DNA from: Leifsonia tongyongensis
GTDB lineage: Bacteria; Actinomycetota; Actinomycetes; Actinomycetales; Microbacteriaceae
Reading direction: 5' to 3'
DNA length: 64,000 bases
Assembly: GCF_010686705.1 (NCBI RefSeq)
Contig: NZ_JAAGWY010000005.1
Location: forward strand, 124,001-188,000
Part shown: positions 40,122 through 48,144 of the stretch, one piece after another
Layout: the number at the start of each line of letters is the position of its first letter
Position numbering within the stretch: position 1 is the stretch's first letter
Translations under genes and position numbers: made by a program
The notes under the pieces: model-generated
What the model saw: the letters and a program-made list of their open reading frames with translations, nothing else
Database searches by the model: none
What the model was told of the DNA's origin: nothing

Positions 40122-42014
40122 ATGAAGACCGAAAACCCCCCACTTCTCATTCCTGACCTCCAGACCATCGCCGACTTGGCTGCCCAGCTTCGCGTGGATT
40201 CGATCCGGTCCACGACGAGTGCGGGCTCAGGCGACCCTTTGCCGAGCATGTCGGCCGCGGACCTACTCGCCATTCTGATCAGCCGCCACTTCCGTTACGA
40301 CTGGGATCGCGCGACCCGTACGCCAGACAACGATCACTTGATATTCTCCAAACCCGGGGCGTCACCGCTCCTATACGCCATGTACAAGGCGGTCGGGGTC
40401 ATCTCTGACAACGAACTGGTTCAGGACTATCGCCGCTTCGGGAGCCGGCTCCAAGCGCATCCGATGCCAATTCTTCCCTGGGTGGACTTCGCCACTGGCT
40501 CGCCCGGCCAGGGACTCCCTGAAGCCGTCGGAATAGCGCTCGCCGGCAAACATCTGGAGAACCTCGCATACCGTGTCTGGGTCCTCTGTGGTGAGAGCGA
40601 ACTGACCGAGGGATCCGTCTGGGAAGCAATGGAAACGGCCTCGCGGTATCAGCTTTCGAATCTCATCACCATCGTTGACGCGAGTCAGGCGAGCCAGCGC
40701 GACTCCAAGGGCCTTGACTTCGACCTTGAAACCTACGCGAAGCGTTTTGAGGCGTTCGGCGCGCACGTCATCCGCGTAAACGGCCACGACCTTGAAGAAG
40801 TCGACGCGGCACTCGCTCGCGCCTGCGGAGGCTTTGAGAGTAAGCCGATCGTGATCCTCGCGCAGACAATCAAAGGCCGCGGGTCGTCTCTCTTAGAACT
40901 AGACGACTCGCAGGGCAATCCCCTCCCACCGGGCACCTCCCGCCAGGCGATTCGTGAGCTCGGCGGGGAGAGGCACTTAATGGTCCGTGGGCCCAAACCC
41001 ACGCAGCGTGCCGCCTCTGTCATCCAAGACACCGAACTTGACGACGACGCTCCGGCTCTCACCTATACATCCGACGCACAGATTTCCACGCAATCGGCGT
41101 ACCAAGACGCGCTGTTAGATCTCGCTGGACGCCGAGCCAACGTCGTCCTTCTTGACGCCGAGGTCGCCCATCCGACTTTCGACCACAAGTTCGCCGCGAC
41201 ATTTTCAAAACGCTCCTTTGAGCTGGGTTTCGCCGAGCAACAACTCGTGGCGACCGCGACGGGTCTGAGCGTCCGCAACTTCATCCCGTTTGCATCCACT
41301 TCCGCTGCCTTCCTCACCCGCGCTTACGACGTCATCAGGATGGCCGGAATTTCTGGCGCGAGCATTCGGCTTGTCGGCTCACACGCTGGCGTCGAGGTCG
41401 GCGCCGACGGCCCCTCACAGATGGCGCTCGAGGACATTGCCATGATGCGATCAATCAACGACGCAACGGTTCTCTACCCGAGCGACGCGGTCAGCACCCA
41501 AGCGTTAGTGGAACAAATGGCCAACCGTACAGGGGTGTCTTACCTACGGACCACACTGGGCGGATATCCGGTGCTGTATGAGCAGGGGACGGCATTTCCA
41601 ATAGGCGGCTCGAAGGTCCCTTTATCAAGCAGCAACGACCACGTAACTCTTGTCGGCGCCGGCGTCACTCTTCACGAATGTCTCGCCGCATCGAAGTTGC
41701 TCGCCGAGATGGGTATTCGGGCAATGGTGATCGACGCCTACTCGATCCGACCGTTTGATGGGTCCACCATCCGCAAGGCAGTGGATTCGACCTATGGCCG
41801 GATCGTAGTTGCGGAGGACCACCACCCAGAAGGGGGCCTCGGCGAGGCCGTTTTAACAGCGCTCACCGAAGGCACAAAGTCAAAGGTGCGAATCGAACAC
41901 CTGGCCGTGCGCGACATCCCCAGCTCCGGCACCACGAGGCAGCTGCTGTCCGCAACTGGCATCGACCGCGAAGCGATCAGCCAGGCGGCGCAGCGACTAG
42001 TAGACGGGCATTGA
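40122..42014 (+). CDS. tkt: Transketolase
   Basis: 630 residues. N-terminal TPP domain: SAADLLAILISRHFRYDWDR, then FATGSPGQGLPEAVGIALAG, LCGESELTEGSVWEAMETAS and LITIVDASQASQRDS. The pyrimidine domain has LDAEVAHPTFDHKFAATFSK and FELGFAEQQLVATATGLSV with the catalytic Glu. The metal motif is GESE...DAS instead of GDGE...DRN/DVN, so Asp and Asn ligands are replaced by Glu and Ser. It interconverts pentose-phosphate sugars and would support NADPH supply together with transaldolase under oxidant stress. It lies 68 bases after DUF6510. Confidence 0.88.
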   Translation: MKTENPPLLIPDLQTIADLAAQLRVDSIRSTTSAGSGDPLPSMSAADLLAILISRHFRYDWDRATRTPDNDHLIFSKPGASPLLYAMYKAVGVISDNELVQDYRRFGSRLQAHPMPILPWVDFATGSPGQGLPEAVGIALAGKHLENLAYRVWVLCGESELTEGSVWEAMETASRYQLSNLITIVDASQASQRDSKGLDFDLETYAKRFEAFGAHVIRVNGHDLEEVDAALARACGGFESKPIVILAQTIKGRGSSLLELDDSQGNPLPPGTSRQAIRELGGERHLMVRGPKPTQRAASVIQDTELDDDAPALTYTSDAQISTQSAYQDALLDLAGRRANVVLLDAEVAHPTFDHKFAATFSKRSFELGFAEQQLVATATGLSVRNFIPFASTSAAFLTRAYDVIRMAGISGASIRLVGSHAGVEVGADGPSQMALEDIAMMRSINDATVLYPSDAVSTQALVEQMANRTGVSYLRTTLGGYPVLYEQGTAFPIGGSKVPLSSSNDHVTLVGAGVTLHECLAASKLLAEMGIRAMVIDAYSIRPFDGSTIRKAVDSTYGRIVVAEDHHPEGGLGEAVLTALTEGTKSKVRIEHLAVRDIPSSGTTRQLLSATGIDREAISQAAQRLVDGH

Positions 42015-42109
42015 GTGGCTCAAACAGATCCCACCGGGGCGAGGATAAGAGTATCGAGAGGTGAGCTGCATGTCGGGAAAAGAATCAGCGTCGCCAAAGG
42101 AGGAACACA

Positions 42110-42466
42110 ATGAAAGACAAGAAGCCAAAGCCAGTACAGCACTTTCCCGTGATGGACGGGGCGGGCCCCGCACCAAGAGCGGACCAGATCGCCGGCATCG
42201 TCCAACGCGTATGGGCAGAGTCGAGGGTGTACCACGAAGATGTCGAGACGCTTCTCCGAGAGTGGCTCGGAGTCGAGGGATGTATCGTGCGCGACGAAGA
42301 GTTTGCGTTACTGCTCGACAAAGCACGGACCGAATTCACAAGACTCGCGGCCCATTCTGAAGCGGATGAGGCACCGCATTGCGCCGCCCACGACCTCGTC
42401 GAGTGTCTCTACTGGGATGTACAACGCCTCGAGCGAATCCAACCCGGAGCCCCCGAGACAGCCTGA
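42110..42466 (+). CDS. Hypothetical soluble protein, 118 aa
   Basis: Start ATG 42110 behind AAAGGAGGAACACA. Mostly helical and acidic (QIAGIVQRVWAESRVYHEDV, ETLLREWLGVEGCIVRDEEFALLLDKARTEF), with three Cys, two of them in HCAAHDLVECLYWDV. No family is recognised. It lies in the long stress operon between tkt and ridA, same strand, so coregulation is likely. Confidence 0.65.
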   Translation: MKDKKPKPVQHFPVMDGAGPAPRADQIAGIVQRVWAESRVYHEDVETLLREWLGVEGCIVRDEEFALLLDKARTEFTRLAAHSEADEAPHCAAHDLVECLYWDVQRLERIQPGAPETA

Positions 42467-42654
42467 CCCGTTTGCAGTGGAAACACTCAGGCGCGGTTGA
42501 AGCCCCACAACCGCTGTACTCGAGATTTTTTGATCCCGGTAGGAGCGATTAAGAACCTCAATATAGGGCAGGAAATGCTCCATTCATGCATCCCGCCTCA
42601 GGCACTACATCCGTCCAGCAATCAACCATGAAGTTGCAATTACGAGAGAAGAAG

Positions 42655-43050
42655 ATGAATCTGCAAACAATTGACCAGGGAATAGTTAGTAAGGTCGGCC
42701 CTTACGCGGACGCGATCGTGATCCCCGCCGACTACGAGCAGATTCTCGTTTCGGGCACGCCAGGCATCGATCAGGATGGCGAATTGCCCGCTGACATCAC
42801 CGGGCAGTCCGAACAAGCCTGGGAAAACGTCGTCAGGATTCTGGAAGCGGCAGACGCCACAGTGGGCAACATCGTGTTCATCCGCCAGTGGCTGACCAAC
42901 GAGTCAGACGTCGACGGTTACTTGGCTGTCCGCTCCCGGTACCTGAACCACCGGCCGGGGATGATGCTCGGCGTTGTTAAGGCGCTACTGCGCCCGGAGT
43001 TTCTCCTTGTGCTCGAGGTCGTAGCCGCACGACCCATTCGCGAGCCATGA
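42655..43050 (+). CDS. RidA (YjgF/YER057c/UK114) family deaminase
   Basis: 131 residues from ATG 42655 behind GAGAGAAGAAG; an upstream ATG at 42586 adds an unrelated leader. VIPADYEQILVSGTPGIDQD, QAWENVVRILEAADATVGNI and LVLEVVAARP match the RidA core. The substrate Arg usually in the xxRxxV(E) region is seen as LLRPEFLLVLEV. RidA proteins hydrolyse reactive enamine/imine intermediates, or act as chaperones after chlorination by hypochlorite in E. coli. The latter suits the stress island. It is probably the last gene of the long operon. Confidence 0.85.
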   Translation: MNLQTIDQGIVSKVGPYADAIVIPADYEQILVSGTPGIDQDGELPADITGQSEQAWENVVRILEAADATVGNIVFIRQWLTNESDVDGYLAVRSRYLNHRPGMMLGVVKALLRPEFLLVLEVVAARPIREP

Positions 43051-43388
43051 ACTTGATGACCGTCTCCCTGCCGTACAAGTCGAAATTGCATTCGGCGGTC
43101 TGTAACCCGGTGCCCATTGGCGCGAGCAGAAGGGTCACCGGGTTGCGGTCCTGTTTGTGTAGCCGTGATACAGCTCAGCTACGCACCACCGCGACGGTCT
43201 CCTGAACGATCGGGAGCACGTCTGCGGTGAACGACGGATTCCACGAAAGCTGGTTGTTTGCAGCTCCCGACGGAGGTTGCATTCTGGGGAGTCTGCTCAA
43301 GAAGTAGTTGTTCTATCGAGTGTGCACTGATCGTGAACTTGAACGGGGGCGCAAGGCTGCTCCGCGGCTCGAGACTGCCAGATGAGGT
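43051..43388. other. Gene-free stretch
   Basis: 338 bases between convergent genes. I see no coding frame with a start signal and no operator copy. A sequence TTCCTGAACGATCGGGAGCACG resembles noise. It presumably holds the terminators of both operons, though no strong hairpin stands out. Confidence 0.35.
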
Positions 43389-43841
43389 TTACTGCTTCTC
43401 TACGTGCTTCACCCCGGGGTGAGCGACGTCAACAAGGTCTTCATACTGAGGGTGGCTGTCGATGAAGGTCCTGACGATCGGGCAGATGATCGTCACGGTT
43501 CTGTTCTGCGACCGAATGATTTCGAGAATACGGCGGATCATTTCGGTTGCAACACCCTGATGACGGTACTCCGGGTACACGGACGCGGCCAGGAGAACAA
43601 CTCGGGTTCCGAGCAATGAATATGTGATCCCGCCGATCTCCGTATCGCCGACGAATGCCACGTAGACGCCATGCTCTACATCGTCGACAAGCCCGAAGTC
43701 GAACTCTGGCTTGACGTCCATATCGAGGACTTCGTCAATCAGGATCTTCTGGTCCTGGCTCAGTGCACCTGTCCCGTCTGGGTAGCCGGCTGTATCGGGG
43801 TACTCGAATTCGTAGCGAGCGGGTACGAAAGCTGCGGTCAT
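43389..43841 (-). CDS. YjdJ-type GNAT acetyltransferase, intact copy
   Basis: 150 residues from ATG 43841 behind GAAAGGACACCCCACC. YEFEYPDTAGYPDGTGALSQ forms an N-terminal extension shared only with the copy at 27045. VVLLAASVYPEYRHQGVATE then gives a complete acetyl-CoA loop, and TIICPIVRTFIDSHPQYEDL the C-terminal motif with Cys. This is the likely functional parent of the deleted copy. The start of the reading frame in front lacks similarity. The substrate is not known. Confidence 0.8.
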   Translation of the reverse strand: MTAAFVPARYEFEYPDTAGYPDGTGALSQDQKILIDEVLDMDVKPEFDFGLVDDVEHGVYVAFVGDTEIGGITYSLLGTRVVLLAASVYPEYRHQGVATEMIRRILEIIRSQNRTVTIICPIVRTFIDSHPQYEDLVDVAHPGVKHVEKQ

Positions 43842-44199
43842 GGTGGGGTGTCCTTTCGGTTGGGGTTTTGAGGGGGAGTTCTCGTTCGGGGGCCGGGTCA
43901 TCCTCCCGCGATCGTAGGCTTTCAAGATCGATCGCGGGTTGTCAGTTTGCGCTTACACGCTGGAGTGATCCGGCAAATCGGTGCCCTTCGTGTTCTGTCG
44001 ACGATGGGCGGTTTTGCTGGGAGCCCGCTCAAGCAAAGAGGTTGTGGGCACCGCAGGATGAGTTGTGCCGCGGCTTGTAGCGCAGTGGACCACCCAGCTC
44101 GAACTGAGCGTCGTCCACAAACGTTCACCCTGCGCAGGGCTTCGAGATCGCGATTCGACGCGGCCCTTAGCGCTCTTGTGGGAGCGGGCACAGGTGTCC
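43842..44199. other. Gene-free stretch
   Basis: 358 bases between the GNAT start and the 3' end of the sigma factor gene. It holds the promoter of the GNAT gene on the minus strand, but no operator of the GGAC type was found. No coding frame has a convincing start. Confidence 0.35.
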
Positions 44200-44895
44200 C
44201 TAACCCTCTAGGTAGCCGTTAACGGTCAAGAAAGCCCGGATCTTTCGGCGGGCGTCAAACACCGTCTTGTAGATGGCATTGCGGTTCGATCCTGACTCGG
44301 AAACCACCGTGTCTAGCGGGGTGCCGTGGACAACGATCGCGACGAAGACGCGGCGCTGATGCTCGGTTAGCGTTTCGTCAACTGCTCGCCGGACGGCCGA
44401 GATTAGCTCTCGTTGGATTGCCTGACTTAGCGGGTCGATAGCTCGGTCTGCTGGGAGGCGGTCCCATTCCTCAGTATCTAGAGCATCTAATCGCGATCGC
44501 CAGACGTTGCGGCCGATCTTGTTTTTCACCTCCAGCACGACGAAACGGTATGCCCAGCTGGTGAACCGGCTTTCCCCCCGGAAAGTAGCGAGCTTTGAGA
44601 GCAACGCGACCATCGCATCGTCGGCGGCTTGAACGGCGATATCGTCGAGTTCCGGTCCGCTGATCCGAACAACTGGTCCACGTTGATATGCCTCATACCT
44701 GGCCACCCTCAACAGCATCTCGTGCAATCGGGCCAGCGCCACATATCGCCTAACTCCAGTGTCGCCAAGCGGATTGAGCCACGACGCGGATTCCGCATCA
44801 ACCACGACTATGCCTGATTCGAAGACTTTTTCAGCCCCTCGCCGTCGCATATCCAATTCGCGTGCCGATTCACAGTGCGATGGTCGACCGCGCAT
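44200..44895 (-). CDS. Sigma-70 family (ECF-like) RNA polymerase sigma factor
   Basis: 231 residues. Region 2 is DDAMVALLSKLATFRGESRF, TSWAYRFVVLEVKNKIGRNVWR, with the WAYR -10 recognition helix. Region 4 is LTEHQRRVFVAIVVHGTPLD, TVVSESGSNRNAIYKTVFDARRKIRAFL. Length and order fit an ECF sigma factor with an 80-residue N-terminal extension; ATG 44850 is an alternative start. No anti-sigma gene is adjacent. It may read a local stress signal. A recognition sequence could not be identified by eye. Confidence 0.82.
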   Translation of the reverse strand: MRGRPSHCESARELDMRRRGAEKVFESGIVVVDAESASWLNPLGDTGVRRYVALARLHEMLLRVARYEAYQRGPVVRISGPELDDIAVQAADDAMVALLSKLATFRGESRFTSWAYRFVVLEVKNKIGRNVWRSRLDALDTEEWDRLPADRAIDPLSQAIQRELISAVRRAVDETLTEHQRRVFVAIVVHGTPLDTVVSESGSNRNAIYKTVFDARRKIRAFLTVNGYLEG

Positions 44896-45255
44896 AGCAG
44901 AACGTCATTCTCGTCTCTTGCATGTGAATACAGCGCGGGATCACTCGGGTTCGACAACCTGAAACGGTCATGAGTGGCGACTTTCGAGGCGCAGGACAGC
45001 GGTCATCGGAAGTCCGGATAAGCGCGTCCTCGCTGTCACCCCGCAATTTCCACCAACCGGACGGTCATGAGGGGAAACCAATTCGCGATCTGGTCCCTCG
45101 CAGGATGCACCCGAGTTCCGCATGCCTGTCGTAAGGCTCTGTGTGCGTCGAATCGCCTGGTTGCATAGTTGTTTCGCTCCCATGTGGGGTTTCTGTCGGA
45201 GACACTTTTGGCGTCGCGCGCTCAAAGCGTTCATCGACCTACGCAGTGAGATAAC

Positions 45256-45271
45256 GGGACTATATAGTCCA
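45256..45271. promoter_or_regulatory. GGAC/GTCC operator, copy 6
   Basis: GGGACTATATAGTCCA includes a perfect 14-bp palindrome GGACTATATAGTCC (45257-45270). It lies upstream of the tetR gene at 45542, on the side of the divergent sigma-factor gene. Confidence 0.7.
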
Positions 45272-45407
45272 GAATAGAGGGCTTGGCCGCGTTCGACAAC
45301 CGGACAATCGACCAAGCGACTCCGATGACATGTGCAGAGATCATAGGGTCAGGCGTGGGGGAGGCGCACCGGATGCGTAGGATGACCTGTAAGCGCTAAT
45401 TGAAAAG

Positions 45408-45423
45408 TGGACTACCCAGTCCG
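45408..45423. promoter_or_regulatory. GGAC/GTCC operator, copy 7
   Basis: TGGACT-ACCC-AGTCCG, 5-bp perfect GGACT/AGTCC arms with a 4-base centre. It lies about 120 bases before the preferred tetR start at 45542. The position suggests autoregulation. Confidence 0.7.
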
Positions 45424-45541
45424 AACGGCACAGTGGGGAAGGCTGTCCTCGCCGCCGCACAGATGCTCGAGCTCACCAACCGTGGTCACGGGTCTGGGAC
45501 ACTTCCGTCCTTATGGCCAATCTCGGTCGTACGATAGCAGT

Positions 45542-46186
45542 GTGGAGGAAAGCTCGACGAAAGAAGCCAAGAGGCGCTTGACGGCGCGCGGCGCAAAGAC
45601 GCGATCAAAGATTGTTGAGGCCGCCGCCGACTTGATTCGCGTCCAAGGAGTTGGAGGCACGACTCTGGACGACGTCGTCTTGGCGAGCAATGTCAGTAAG
45701 TCACAGCTATATCGGCACTTCGAAGATAAGTCGGCCCTAGTGCGAGCCGTGATCGAGTATGTGGGTGACCGAAAGATCGCTGGCGAGCGAGATCGCCTTG
45801 AGAAAGTGCGAACCTTCGCCGGTTTGCAACGTTGGCGAGATGCGATCATCGAGAATAACGCGCTGCACGAGGGTCGGTATGGATGTTCTTTGGGGTCTCT
45901 TGCGAACGAAGTCTCTGATCAAGACGCGATTGCAAGACTTAAACTCCAGGACCTGTTCACCGCTTGGCAGCAGCTCTTCGAGGGCGTGCTCCGAAGATTT
46001 CAGCAGGAAGGCCTCATCCCGCAGGATGCTGACATCATGCAGCTCGCGACGGGGTTCGTAGCGGCAGTCCAAGGCGGATACCTCTTGGCGCAAACGGCGC
46101 GTGACGTGACGCTGATGGCATCCTCAATCGATATGGCGATTTCATATCTTCGGCTGTTGTCGCGCGAACAAGTTGAAGCAGTGTAA
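45542..46186 (+). CDS. TetR/AcrR family repressor
   Basis: 214 residues from GTG 45542; a longer frame from 45407 would start inside operator copy 7 and is unlikely. KIVEAAADLIRVQGVGGTTL, DDVVLASNVSKSQLYRHFEDKSALV is the HTH, and FVAAVQGGYLLAQTARDVTL the C-terminal helix. It is very close in motif order to the TetR at 24884 (both ARGAKTR...VGGTTLDDV..SNVSKSQLY), so the two probably recognise the same palindrome, two copies of which stand in front of this gene. Confidence 0.9.
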   Translation: MEESSTKEAKRRLTARGAKTRSKIVEAAADLIRVQGVGGTTLDDVVLASNVSKSQLYRHFEDKSALVRAVIEYVGDRKIAGERDRLEKVRTFAGLQRWRDAIIENNALHEGRYGCSLGSLANEVSDQDAIARLKLQDLFTAWQQLFEGVLRRFQQEGLIPQDADIMQLATGFVAAVQGGYLLAQTARDVTLMASSIDMAISYLRLLSREQVEAV

Positions 46187-46268
46187 GCATCAGTTCAACG
46201 CCGGAAATGTAGGCGGATGCAATGTCATCTGACCATGGGGCCCGGCCAGGCAAGACATTCGATTTGGA

Positions 46269-46644
46269 TCAGTTCTGCGTCGCCATCTGATCGGTGTGCT
46301 CCGCCGCATGCTTCCGAATCTGCTCGATGTCGACGTTCCTGACCTTCTCAATTACCTCAGCGAGAGCTGTAGCAGGGAGGGCTCCGGCCTGGTTGAGAAC
46401 GAGCACGCCGTCGCGGAATGCCATCAGAGTCGGAATCGCCGTGATGCCTGCAGCGGTCGCCACGCGGTAATCCGCTTCGGTATCGAGCTTGCCGTGGACA
46501 ATATCGGGGTTGTCATAAGCGGACTGCTCGAAGATTGGCGCGAACTGAGGGCCGGCACCACGTAGCCCAGAAATCGACGAGGACGATGTCGTTTTCCTTG
46601 ATGGTGCTCTGAAAGTTGTCGTCGGTGAGCTCGATCGTTCCCAT
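46269..46644 (-). pseudogene. Thioredoxin pseudogene
   Basis: From ATG 46644 the frame reads MGTIELTDDNFQSTIKENDI, VLVDFWATWCRPS and then shifts; another frame resumes with FAPIFEQSAYDNPDIVHGKL and DTEADYRVATAAGITAIPTLMAFRDGVLVLNQAGALP to the stop at 46269. The CGPC active site of the intact trxA at 51762 is replaced by CRPS with loss of several bases, so both the second Cys and the frame are gone. It is an older duplicate of that gene, left behind in the island. Confidence 0.85.
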
Positions 46645-47002
46645 AATGCTTCCCTTCTCAGACGCGTGGATATTTCCAGCGTGATGTGCGGCGATCAGCG
46701 CGGAAGATAGAAATGGAACCATAGGATTCGCCGCACGGCTGATCTGAACTCGCACTCATCAGCGTCAACGATTCGGGATGTCTTACCGACAAAGTCGATC
46801 TTCTCGATGGCTGGAACGCTTCGGCAGGGAGCTGACCCCGACCGCCCGGAGGAGGACACGATTTCGCAGGAGACAGGCGGATCCAATTGACGCAGCAGGA
46901 CCTCACCAGCATGCTGGGTTGGCTTGGATGTTCTACACCGAATAGTTCAAGCTAGCCTTTCGTGAGCTTTACCGACCGCCAGCGAATTGATCGAGGCAAG
47001 CG
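46645..47002. other. Gene-free stretch
   Basis: 358 bases with no convincing gene. The promoter of the former thioredoxin gene should lie here, but no GGAC operator is seen. Immediately before 47003 a GAGGCAAGCG ribosome-binding site serves the next gene. Confidence 0.35.
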
Positions 47003-47518
47003 ATGCTAAGCGATGAATATGGTGTCCTCGATGCCGTGCGCTCCCGTGTGAAGCAGCAGTTGCCCGGTGCCGAATTTGTGATTGTTCGCAGCGCCGAACC
47101 GCCGTGGGAGTGGTCGCTTCAGGTTGCTCTACCGGGTGGTCACCCAAGGCATTTGTATTGGCGGTCGAACCAATGGCACTCGACGATGCGCTACGTGGGT
47201 GAGGATTCCGAGGTGGTCTATGTCCTTGAGTCAATTGCGTCGGCGGTGGACGAGATCGGAGCCGTTGACCGTGGTCAAGTTATTGCGTTGGCGGCCGCCG
47301 GAAGTGTTGCACTCGATGTGATTGCGGACGGGCACACAGACGAAACCCCGATCGGAGCCGCGGAGGTACAAGCGGCGCTCGCAGTCTTCGGTGCCGTTGT
47401 CATGACCCTCGAGGAGAGTCAGCGACCCGAAACGTGGGGTGACCCTGAAACGCGGGCATTGGCGTCTACGTTGCGTTCAGAGTGGCTGATCGGCAGGCTG
47501 GACGACCTACAGGGATAA
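47003..47518 (+). CDS. Hypothetical soluble protein, 171 aa
   Basis: Start ATG 47003 behind GAGGCAAGCG. EFVIVRSAEPPWEWSLQVAL and LYWRSNQWHSTMRYVGEDSE are strand-rich; the second half is helical (VIADGHTDETPIGAAEVQAA, LRSEWLIGRLDDLQG). No membrane segment or known motif is present. It stands alone between the thioredoxin pseudogene and operator copy 8. I do not recognise it. Confidence 0.6.
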   Translation: MLSDEYGVLDAVRSRVKQQLPGAEFVIVRSAEPPWEWSLQVALPGGHPRHLYWRSNQWHSTMRYVGEDSEVVYVLESIASAVDEIGAVDRGQVIALAAAGSVALDVIADGHTDETPIGAAEVQAALAVFGAVVMTLEESQRPETWGDPETRALASTLRSEWLIGRLDDLQG

Positions 47519-47728
47519 CGTCATTCGGTGAAGTGGCTTTGGCGGGAGCCGAACTTCCAGGGGCGGGGCCGCCGTGGCCGGGTGTCGGATTATCACTGAC
47601 AACGTCTTGGCGAAACGAGTCGCCGATGATCCGACCCCGGAAGCGTTCCCCCATCTGCCGCTATCGATCTGTTCGTCGTACCAGCGCGCTTGGGAGTCCG
47701 CAGGTTACGTTCCGGTACCGTGCTAAAA

Positions 47729-47744
47729 TGGACGAAATAGTCCA
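47729..47744. promoter_or_regulatory. GGAC/GTCC operator, copy 8
   Basis: TGGACGAAATAGTCCA, arms TGGAC/GTCCA, directly behind a probable -10 (CTAAAAT) and 20 bases before the ATG at 47764. The context GCTAAAA-TGGAC matches that of copy 5. It should control the NTF2-MFS-sigJ group. Confidence 0.7.
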
Positions 47745-47763
47745 TATAATGCGAAGGCAGGAA

Positions 47764-48144
47764 ATGAACGACACGAATCAGTCGGCAGAGGATTTGGCAA
47801 TCCTCGAGCAGCTCAACCTCGACTACAACGAGGCCGACCAGCACAGCGACGCTGCGCGCTTCCGCGAACTCCTCGCCGATGATTTCGTCGTGCAGACTCC
47901 GGGCGTCACCCGTAATCGCGACGAGTATCTGGAGTACATCGCGCAGCCGCGCCCGTTCAAGGACCTCGCTCTAGTCGAGTCCAGGATCCGCCTATTCGAT
48001 GACATCGCACTTATCCACGGCCGCGCACGCTACACGTTGATCGATGGCGGATCGTCGCAGGAAGCCTTGTACACCGACGCGTATCAAAAGCGTGAGGGCA
48101 AGTGGGTCTGCATCTCGGCATGCGCGATTGCACCGGGGGCCTGA
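47764..48144 (+). CDS. NTF2-like (SnoaL/DUF4440) protein
   Basis: 126 residues from ATG 47764 behind AGGCAGGAA. ILEQLNLDYNEADQHSDAAR, FRELLADDFVVQTPGVTRNR and DIALIHGRARYTLIDGGSSQ, ending in YQKREGKWVCISACAI, follow the cone-shaped NTF2-like fold used by SnoaL-type cyclases, ketosteroid isomerase and scavenger proteins. The substrate is unknown. The gene is first in an operator-controlled operon with an MFS exporter. Confidence 0.8.
   Translation: MNDTNQSAEDLAILEQLNLDYNEADQHSDAARFRELLADDFVVQTPGVTRNRDEYLEYIAQPRPFKDLALVESRIRLFDDIALIHGRARYTLIDGGSSQEALYTDAYQKREGKWVCISACAIAPGA

Larger units (their letters stand above)
44896..45541. other. Long gene-free stretch with two operators
   Basis: About 645 bases between divergent sigma-factor and tetR genes. 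It contains operator copies 6 and 7 (45256 and 45408) and no convincing gene. The spacing of 152 bases between operators could allow DNA looping. Confidence 0.45.
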
